Origin: Marthasterias glacialis | Taxonomy: Eukaryota; Echinodermata; Asteroidea; Forcipulatida; Asteriidae | Assembly: GCA_911728455.2 (NCBI GenBank) | Contig: OU452225.1 | Coordinates: forward strand, 16,590,731 to 16,654,730 | Direction: 5' to 3' | DNA: 64,000 bases | Shown: in pieces, positions 56,549 through 64,000 of the stretch | Layout of the letters: each line of letters opens with the position of its first letter | Position numbering within the stretch: the first letter of the stretch is position 1 | Notes under the pieces: generated by a model | Told to the model about the DNA's origin: nothing | What the model saw: only the letters and a program-made list of their open reading frames with translations | Databases searched by the model: none | Position numbers and translations under genes: made by a program

Positions 56549-56688
56549 TTAGCTGGGGAACATAACAATCTGTAAGAGTGGCATGACCTGTAGAGTTGTC
56601 AGATCAGACATGACGGTGTCAGCAGAGGCATAGGAAGATGTCTGCATCAGGTTAACCCGACGGAAAGCAAAGATTGCCGCTGCCATAA
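56549..56688 (-). CDS. TBC1D19: TBC1D19-like, last coding exon
   Basis: Acceptor ttttttaatgcag, then 2 nt completing a Val codon, 45 codons and TAA (56549-56551). Reads MAAAIFAFRRVNLMQTSSYA, then SADTVMSDLTTLQVMPLLQI, then VMFPS. This matches the C-terminus of the TBC (Rab GTPase-activating) domain protein TBC1D19, where AAAVFAFRAVNLM...STLKVMPLLQ is the vertebrate pattern as I recall it. The phase joins exactly to the upstream exon at 58,905-59,020 across a 2.2-kb intron. The catalytic Arg/Gln fingers lie further N-terminal and are not in the window. Confidence 0.85.
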
Positions 56689-58904
56689 CTGCATTAAAAA
56701 AAATCATATCTAATATGATTTAGTGTTCTTACACTCCAGGATGGACCATGCAACAATGAACAGGCAGGGTTCAACCAATAAGCCATTTGAGAGTAAGATT
56801 TGCACAACGCCTAGCTCGGTCACTAGTGAATGCTCAGCTTGAATTCCTCAGACTCAATCCAGTGTTGCTGTGGGCAAGCTTTTTCTTAGTTACATAAAAT
56901 ACGACAAACAACCATACACAATTTGTGATAAAATGTGTGGCACAAGGATACCAGTCACTGCTGATCTGGAGGTTGCTTTGCAAAAGCTTGCCCTTGAATC
57001 ATGTGACATAGAGCAACACTGGATTGAGTATTCATGTGTGATTGAAAAAGGCACTGTACCAGACACCAATCAAATCTAACTCGCTTATTGAAAAAACAAA
57101 ACAGAGTGAGCTATGTCATCATTTTATAGTTTGGCTTACCTTCCTTGACAGAATGGGGCACTTAATTAAACAAATAAACAATTTCTCACAAATGTATTCA
57201 TGAATAAACGGCAGCCATGTGTCCCTAAAAGTCGACCATTAAACTATCCCAAAATAACAAAAAAAACAAAAAACAACAAACAAATTTACAGACAATTTAC
57301 CGACAATATATCAATTTTTCTGTTTCATTTGGCAGCTGTACACTTTTCTGCCCCCATTCCCCATCCCAAAGTAGACGATTGCTACCAGCACGAAATGCTG
57401 CCATTACTGTGACGGTGCCACACTAGTAAGTTACTCCTATTCCTAAATTCAGTGTACATATTATGAATACAGTCAAATTGTGCAGTCATCATTGTTTCAA
57501 GTGGCGTACTTTTAATTTCTCACTTCAACATATGCATGGAGGCATAGAATAATAGTGCCACTGCAGTAATGGATCTGTATAGATCTGTCTCCCACTGCCT
57601 ACTTTATAATATTTTATAAAATGTTTTAGAGTTTGAAGCTGAATCAGTATATATATTGATTTACAAAAACAGTTCAACACCAAACAGGTCAAGTCGAAGA
57701 TTGTCAAACCTTTGCCGCAAGTACGGTTCAACTCACAAGTGTCGTTTTAGTCTAAATTGAATTCTTCTTCTACGGGCCGAAGATTGTTTTTTTAGAACAA
57801 CATCAAACAAGAAAACAAATCAGTACAACAGATTTCTTCGTACTTGTTTGTCCAAATGGACTTTGTCTTCAAAGGGTTTCTCAACCATTGGTTATTATTT
57901 CTCGAGGACCTCATTTATGCTTCACTGAAGAAACTTTGTCTCTGTGTAAATACTTGGGGTCTAATGTACATGTAAGTAGGTTTTCATTAGGTGAAATTGG
58001 GCCAACTGCCTTCAACCTTGACCGTAATCTGTTTGCAGTTCTGAAAACAAATGGTTTTGAATTCAAAACGTCAGCAAACACTGCGGCAATTCAAAGCAAC
58101 ATTTGGTGGTAGTGGTGGTTGGTTGGAGAAGGAAGGAGCAGGGGGAGGGGGAATCTACCTTCAAAATAATCTCAATAAACTTTGCAGTAATTCACAGTGA
58201 CTTGGTGGCGAGGGAGGGGGAGGGGCAAGAAGCAGAAGAAGGGGGAATCTACCTTCAAAATAATCTCAATAAACTTTGCAGTAATTCACAGTGACTTGGT
58301 GGCGAGGGAGGGGGAGGGGCAAGAAGCAGAAGGAGGGGGAATCTACCTTCAAAATAATCTCAATAAACTTTGCAGTAATTCACAGCGACTTGGTGGTGAG
58401 GGAGGGGGAGGGGCAAAAAGCAGAGGGGGGGGAATCTAGGTACAAATTAATCTCCATAAACATCACTGTAATTCACAGCCACTTAGTGGTGAGGGAGGGG
58501 GAGGGGCAAGAAGTAGGGAGAGGGAGAATCTACCTACAAAATAACCCCATGTACTCCAAATTCTAAACACACGATCTTAAAAATGACCTCTGTGAATGTT
58601 AAAGTTGTGATCAAAATAAAGTTTGGGAAAGCAGCTTTAAACTTGTGTATGCCTTGACTGCAGTCATTGATTCTAGAATTGCTATTTGCAATTAAAAAAA
58701 AATAATAATAATAAAAATAAATAAATAAAAATGTAATAATTTACAGCTTACAGTTATTAACTTGGAGAATACGAAGAGATCCATGCGCATTGATAGCACC
58801 TTTAAGTTATGCAGTTCACAAGAGACTTGATTGTGACGTGAACCTATGACCTCCAGCTTTCAAGACGAGATATGTTAAACTAAGGAAGGATGGTGGTTTA
58901 TTAC
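56689..58904 (-). other. TBC1D19 intron, with repeats
   Basis: The intron between the last two exons. It contains a 94-bp tandem repeat (58,096-58,555) and a 60-bp segment (57,390-57,450, core GCTGCCATTACTGTGACGGT) also present at 60,365-60,425. No further exon is visible. Confidence 0.6.
58096..58555. repeat. 94-bp tandem repeat (~5 units)
   Basis: Units with AATCTACCTTCAAAATAATC, TCAATAAACTTTGCAGTAAT and a GAGGGAGGGGGAGGGGC tract. The plus frames open across units are artefacts. Confidence 0.9.
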
Positions 58905-59020
58905 CTGGGAGAATAAGAAGAGATTCATGGGCTAGGGTGCGATCCCACAGCAGAAGCAACTGATCGCTCGCCAGGTAACCTTAGAATGCCCGCATCATCC
59001 ACTTGAAGGCGATACGCAAC
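58905..59020 (-). pseudogene. TBC1D19: TBC1D19-like, penultimate exon with an in-frame stop
   Basis: Acceptor ttctttttctgtag, 116 nt, donor TCCCAG|gtaata. Reads LRIAFKWMMRAF, stop, GYLASDQLLLLWDRTLAHES, then LLILP. The TBC pattern FKWMxRAFSGYLAxDQLLLLWDR is otherwise perfect; the conserved Ser codon TCA has become TAA (plus strand TTA at 58981-58983). Exon length, both splice sites and phase are intact, as is the next exon. Causes: sequencing error, a null allele, or a recent pseudogene. Truncation would remove the last helices of the TBC domain. Confidence 0.85.
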
Positions 59021-59359
59021 CTACAGAAAAAGAAGAAAAAAACTCAGATTGTAAAATTATCTATTGATTTTTCCCTCCTTATTTTTTTTTACGTACAGCA
59101 TATCAATATTATAACAAGGCCTTGTATAAAACCTGCATTATGACAGACATCCAGGTAACATATCAAGTTTTTTTTGAACATTATATCTTCTGAAGGATAC
59201 ATACATGCAGTTCAATTTTTGTCCATGACAAAACAGTCTATACTTTTGGTAAGCACAAGACACTTGTAACAAGACGAGAACTAGTGCAATTGGATGAAAT
59301 TGCAAGACCCCCCTCCTTTAAACTCCTAGTATACCAATGTCTGGCCAGGATTGGATTTC

Positions 59360-59441
59360 CCAAAACTAGTCCTAACTGATGACAAGTCCTATAAGTTAGG
59401 ACTAGTTACTTGTCCTAACTTGAGCTAAGACTAGTCCTAGC
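59360..59441. repeat. Palindromic repeat of ACTAGTCCTAACT words
   Basis: ACTAGTCCTAACT and AGTTAGGACTAGT alternate, so the stretch folds on itself. It directly borders the nested MITE pair. Confidence 0.7.
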
Positions 59442-59442
59442 G

Positions 59443-59910
59443 CCAGGCCCCAATTTCACAAATTTGTGATAAGCAAGTTTGTGTGCTATCTGTAGCAGCA
59501 AAACATGCGTAAGCAAAAATGTATTTCATACATAATCATAGGATTGGACAGTGAGTCTGTGCATTCACAATGAATTTGCATTGTTGCGTCACTCATCAGG
59601 CCCAATTTCATAAAGCCTGTAAGCACAGAAACTTGCTAAGCACAGATAAATCTTGCTCAGCAGAAACAGGTTACCAGCCAACATTCCATTATGTGTACAC
59701 TGTTGTGACTGGTGCCCCACTAATTTTTTGCTTAGCAAAGAAATTTGCTACGCAATAATTTCGGCTAAACAGCTTTATGAAATTGGCCCCTGCTTACAAG
59801 AACCGCTGGCAAGCTAGTGTGACTTTTGTTTATAAAAAAGAATTTCTGCTAATAAACAGTCTGTAAGCAAAAACCGTCTGCTTACAGGCTTTAAGAAAGT
59901 TGGGCCCTGG
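59443..59910. mobile_element. Outer MITE interrupted by an inner relative
   Basis: Left end CCAGGCCCCAATTTCACAAA and right end CTTTAAGAAAGTTGGGCCCT+GG are inverted termini. Without the inner element (59,597-59,792) the outer one is about 270 bp. Interior words such as TAAGCAAGTTTGTG recur in both. Confidence 0.65.
59597..59792. mobile_element. Inner MITE, 196 bp
   Basis: Termini CAGGCCCAATTTCATAAAGC and GCTTTATGAAATTGGCCCCT+G are inverted repeats. No ORF. No obvious target duplication. Closely related to the outer element, so a self-family nested insertion. Confidence 0.75.
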
Positions 59911-60364
59911 GCTACATGTGGCAAGTCCCTTCATTGATTTAGTAGTCGGAAAGAAGAAATAAATATATACTTTTGGAAGTCAAAACCAAGCGTTAACCAT
60001 GTATATTTAGCAAGTCCTGGTACACAGTGTGCTGGCCACACTCGTGCCACTTGCGCCTGTTACACATGTAACAAGCATCATCAAGTAGTTTCATATAATG
60101 TATGACAAGAATGCAATGGGAGTTGATTTATAGAGCCAAGCATCGTGTTTACCAAAAAAGTTTCTTTGAGTATTTTCCTAGCAGGCAAGATAACTTGCAC
60201 TCTCATAGAACATTTTGTACACTCTGTATAAGCAGGTCCCACTTAACTTGACGCCACACATTGTAAAGTCAGCCATCTTTACAGGCAATTTTTTTCAACA
60301 CACAACAAAGCATTAGGCGCAAACATAACTCAAGTAGCATACGTGAGTTTTATCAAGTCTTACT

Positions 60365-60890
60365 AAATGCTGCCATTACTGTGACGGTACCACACTAGAA
60401 AGTTACTCCCATTCCTGAATTGGATCTTGAATGATCCATTAAGTACATATACAACTTTGTTCCCGCAAAAAAAAAACTTGAACAAACAAAGAAAATTACA
60501 ACATTTGTCAAGGCCCAAAGCCAAAACACAGGTTGCCAGTAACGATGGGTAATCTAACATCGTAAAATTAACAGCTGGATCAGTTTTAGAATGTGCCCCC
60601 TTTCTTCATATCAAACATGCTTGGTACTATTTGCAAACTTCCATCTGCATGAAGTTGAACATTTTATGTGGTCTTCCATTGAGCTGTGTACACTTCCTAT
60701 CTGCAGTAACTCCACACTTTGAGACTTTCTTGTAAACACATATCGTGAGTAACGCTGTCAAAGTCTGAGGGAGAAACAACTTTCCATCAAACATCTTTGG
60801 CAGATGTTACATCTTGAATGATCCATTAAGTACACATACAACTTTGTTCCCGCAAAAAAAACCTGAACAAACGAAGAAATGGCCGACCAT
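60365..60890. repeat. Duplicated short segments
   Basis: GATCCATTAAGTACATATAC with following A-rich sequence at about 60,434 recurs at about 60,816, and 60,365-60,425 repeats 57,390-57,450. No exon accepted. Confidence 0.7.
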
Positions 60891-61329
60891 ACTTAACTTT
60901 GCTTAGTATTTTCAGTTTTCTATGGCACTATTAATAAAGAAAAATAAGGACATCAGCTGAAAAGTTGCTTGTCTGACTTAAACTCGGTGTATGCAAAATA
61001 ACTGCGAATAAAAAAAAAATAAAAAAACAAAACAAACAAAAACATTATTAGAACAACAACTTGTCAGCAATGAGAATGCACAGTGATACAATACCCTGAA
61101 ACAGAACAAGAGAGAGACAGGGAGAGTGGGAACGATTGTAGGCTAAATAAAATGCTTGTCAAATACAAATATTTACAACAAAAAGTAAGAAAATGAAAAA
61201 AGAAAGAAGGAAGGTAATTTAGAGAAAGGTTAATGGGGGTTGAACAAAATGCTTCTTAAACAGTTAAATACAAAATTAAAAAAAAAAGTAGTAAAAAGAA
61301 AAACCAAACAAATTAATTTAGATAAAGGT

Positions 61330-61850
61330 AAAAAAGGATTAAAGGGATTTGATTGGGTGCATTTTGTGCTACAAAAAGTGTTTGCTATGAAATGAATATG
61401 GTTGGATAGATATTTTAAAAGTAGAATATAATGATTCACAGAAAAATATCCCTTGAAACTGTGTGGTTTTTGTTTAATTTTGAGACAGAACATGGTCCCC
61501 CATTTTGTATGAAATGAATATGGTTGGATAGATATTTTAAAAGTAGAATATAATGATTCACAGAAAAATATCCCTTGAAACTGTGTGGTTTTTGTTTAAT
61601 TTTGAGACAGAACATGGTCCCCCATTTTGTAGAACCAAATGTTTGACTCCACAAAATGACGAACGGTATGTTTCTATGTAGAGTGTGGTTCCACTGGTTG
61701 TATTTCCAGAGGCAAATTTATGTTTTGTTTATCAATTCTCACTAATTACAACACACTGTAGGTGTTTTATTGCATGAACAACTCTTAAAAAGGACAAGGA
61801 GCTATTCCAACATTATAAGAGATGTGAAGACAATGTGTCTCCCTTTAAGA
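61330..61850. repeat. Truncated relative of the 55,962 element with a 122-bp tandem duplication
   Basis: GAAATGAATATGGTTGGATA begins near-identical 122-bp copies at about 61,389 and 61,511. The right end GAAGACAATGTGTCTCCC matches the terminus of 55,962-56,507. The left terminus is missing. Confidence 0.75.
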
Positions 61851-61859
61851 AAACGCTTG

Positions 61860-63240
61860 TAAAACATTTTAAACAAATGTAATTTAAAAACGAAAAAATC
61901 CAGTAAATTAGAAAAGGTTAGTTAGGCTAAACAAAACACACAAAAAAACAACAACAGCAACAACAAACAAACATTGAGAAAAAGGTACTAACAAAAACAA
62001 AAAGGGGAATAAAGAGTAATTTTTTTTATTGAAAAAACAAAACAAAAACAAAAACATAGGCTAAGTGAAAAGCTTACAATTATATATTAAGATAAAGTCA
62101 TTTTAAAGGTATGATTCATCATCGATTTTCGGAAGGGTGAATTCATTTCTAACTTTCAATAAACCTACACCAACCTACTAAGCTGTCATAATTTCTTCAG
62201 ATTCAGTGCTCTCTTGTTTTAGGGCATACAACAAACACAGTTTATGTTTTGTTACGGGCAATTGGTTACTTGCTTTACAATTGTTATATCATGCCCGATA
62301 TGTGGCAGAGGGAGACCCAAAAAATGTTCCCATACTCTAACACACTCTTCACTTCTAATAGAAGTAACCCCCACCCCCCAGAAAATCATCTAAAGAATTC
62401 TTGAGATTCCCAGAACACAATGGAGACACAATGACAGCAGGGAGGGGAGGGGGGCAAGTGCCCCCTGGGCCCCCTCCCTGGATCAGCACCTGACAATGGC
62501 CACAGGGTCAGAAATTGATCTGGTGAGATGTGCTATTGAGGACAACTAATTTCAACATATCAAGTCAAGAAAAGCATTCTGAAAAGTCGGATTTCTGATA
62601 CTCATTGTCAATGTAACGCGAGTACCTGTGGCATTCCCACCCCCCAGGGTTTCCCAGTGGAGGAATGGTAAACTGAAACTGAACATTCAGTATGCCGAGT
62701 GCTTGGTGGGCGGGTGCCAATGCTAAATTGCTACTACGTAGCAATTTGCTGTTGTGTATGTACAGGGAGACGGTCCATTTTAATTTCTGCAACCAATTTG
62801 TTTTTGAAAGAAAAATCACCCAACACAAGGCCAAAGGGCCACGAGGTCTTGGCAACATAACATAACAATTCGTGGTATGTCCTGTAAAAGGACATAGCGA
62901 CAAGTTTCCGGTAAAAGGGCGTAAGCAAATGGTGTGAAACTTTGTGTTTCAAGAAAACTGAGTGGGAAAGTTTGATTAATTCTTTGCCATTCAAAAGTTG
63001 TTATAGAAAGGCTAAATTCTGCATGGGAATAGGAAAACATGTCTTTGGGTTAATTCTAGCAACAAAAGTGTAACGATAATACCATATTTTTCATGTCAGG
63101 GGCCATTTTATTGCTTACGCCCTTTTAATACTGGGACGAAACACTTTATGTGCCCGGTAAGGCTTTAGCCCTTTCACTGGGCACACAACGAATTTCAATT
63201 TATAAGGCGCTATTCCATTAAGATCGTAGGGCACAACATA
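61860..63240. other. No gene accepted
   Basis: A-rich simple sequence to about 62,060, then unique sequence. Overlapping minus frames at 62,565-63,040 have no recognised domain. Words CTTACGCCCTTTTA (63,115) and its inverse AAAAGGGCGTAAG (62,912) bound about 215 bp and may be termini of a small element. Confidence 0.4.
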
Positions 63241-63245
63241 GAAAT

Positions 63246-63400
63246 TTAGATGGATAGAGGTGAGTCTTTAAGAGCTTCATGAAATCGAGATAAACTAACA
63301 GATTCCCTTATGACAGGAGGAAGATTGTTCCAAATCATCAGTCCAGCTACACTGAAAGCTTTTTGACCCAGAACTCTGTTTGCACGGGGAACAGTCAAGT
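63246..63400 (-). pseudogene. L2/CR1-like LINE C-terminal fragment
   Basis: Minus strand reads LTVPRANRVLGQKAFSVAGL, then MIWNNLPPVIRESVSLSRFH. This is the C-terminal signature of non-LTR RT proteins (FSVAGPxLWNxLP...SLxxFK). It is followed on the minus strand by AATAGCGCCTTATAAATTG, a common 3'-tail word of such elements. Sequence upstream of about 63,400 is unrelated, so 5'-truncated. Confidence 0.7.
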
Positions 63401-63454
63401 GAGTGATGTCAAGGAAAATAACGAAAACTTTAAAGAGAGAGAAGTTGTATGTTA

Positions 63455-63725
63455 CTGCCTGAACTGGAATAAATTGTAAGAAGGTTGAAAGCAAAAGAAA
63501 TTAAGCAGTACAAGGGGAAAGCTAGCAGAACATCTTGCAATATTGGCCTTTGGAAGTGAATAATAATAGCAATGATAATAATTTGGGAGGCTAATTATCC
63601 TTACTTGCTGATGAGAAGCTGAACTGGAATAAATTGTAAGAAGGTGGAAAGCAAAAGAAATAAGCAGTACAAGGGGAAAGCTAGCAGAATATCTTGCAAT
63701 ACTGGCCTTTGGAAGTGAATAATAA
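63455..63725. repeat. Tandem duplication, 159-bp offset
   Basis: GAACTGGAATAAATTGTAAG at about 63,461 and 63,620, with more than 100 bp of near-identical sequence after each. Confidence 0.85.
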
Positions 63726-64000
63726 TAATAAAACCGTTCTTATAAAGCGCATTTATACACGTAGTCTCAAAGCGCTGTACAGATTAAAATAATATAAACA
63801 TAATTAAACAAGGGTAAACAGATGGGTTTTGAGCAGGGATTTAAATCGGTCCAGAGTTTGTGCGTCCTTTATGTTTTGGGGGAGTTTATTCCACAGAGCT
63901 GGAGATGCTGTAGAAAAAGCTCGCTGGCCGTAAGTCCTTGTCGATGACGATGAACAGGAGAGTAGGGATTGTGATTGAGAACGGAGTTTTCGTCTAGGTT
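63725..64000 (-). pseudogene. LINE 3' end (RT C-terminus, UTR, ATT tail), continuing past the window
   Basis: From the window edge the minus frame is open: SSSSTRTYGQRAFSTASPAL, then WNKLPQNIKDAQTLDRFKSL and LKTHLFTLV, stop. The 3' UTR contains CAGCGCTTTGAGACTACGTG and ends in a (TTATTA)n tail at 63,719-63,732. This is a clean L2/CR1-type 3' terminus, less decayed than the 63,246 copy. The part in the window has no stop before the natural one. Confidence 0.85.

Noticed and set aside
57525..57731. Possible extra TBC1D19 exon
   Set aside because: The frame lacks TBC similarity, and the 56,549 and 58,905 exons already join in phase.
60700..60790. Possible minus-strand exon after acceptor tttctccctcag
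   Set aside because: A 42-codon frame follows the acceptor, but it does not resemble the TBC1D19 segment expected upstream and ends in a stop without a donor.
62565..63040. Overlapping minus-strand frames of 74-112 residues
   Set aside because: Three frames overlap in the same sequence, with no recognised domain or splice structure.

Overview
The window looks like a marine metazoan genome, most probably an echinoderm (perhaps a sea star). Reasons: AT-rich sequence with spliced exons, tRNA-derived SINE-like repeats, many fold-back (MITE-like) elements, and fragments of DIRS-like, Penelope-like and L2/CR1-like retroelements. The one gene I can name is the 3' end of TBC1D19, an animal Rab-GAP-like protein. 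The species call is inference. I see no bacterial operons, CRISPR array, rRNA or intact tRNA gene. Most long open frames are by-products of tandem repeats whose unit length is a multiple of three.

Layout. 0-2.2 kb: decayed DIRS-like gag and RT (minus). 2.6-5.8 kb: a TATA-like promoter and three spliced-looking exons (plus) among simple repeats. 8.4-10.5 kb: a 66-bp minisatellite interrupted by a Penelope-like 3' end. 10.6-29.1 kb: a plus-strand locus in which an exon pair (A, 67 nt, and B, 131 nt; 198 nt together) recurs four times complete, once with a broken A and once as an A fragment. A third exon (C) recurs three times, and a ~4-5 kb block is duplicated ~14 kb away. The introns are 66-bp and ~90-bp satellites. 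29.6-30.8 kb: a 48-bp array, a cluster of GC-rich mini-hairpins and a perfect 121-bp palindrome. 30.9-37.6 kb: a minus-strand gene model with a duplicated exon pair, whose introns are ~60-bp and ~122-bp satellites. 39.2-46.55 kb: a G-rich 64-bp minisatellite with a recent 2,380-bp tandem duplication. 47-55 kb: SINE-like elements, fold-back elements and short tandem repeats. 56.5-59.0 kb: the last two TBC1D19 exons (minus), the upstream one carrying an in-frame stop. 59.4-64 kb: nested MITEs and LINE 3' ends.

Main theme: two unrelated gene models on opposite strands have introns made almost entirely of satellite DNA, and exon pairs that were duplicated with the satellite while keeping splice sites and reading phase. 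This suggests exon amplification by satellite-mediated unequal exchange. All exon calls other than TBC1D19 rest on splice signals, phase and copy comparison only, without transcript or database support.
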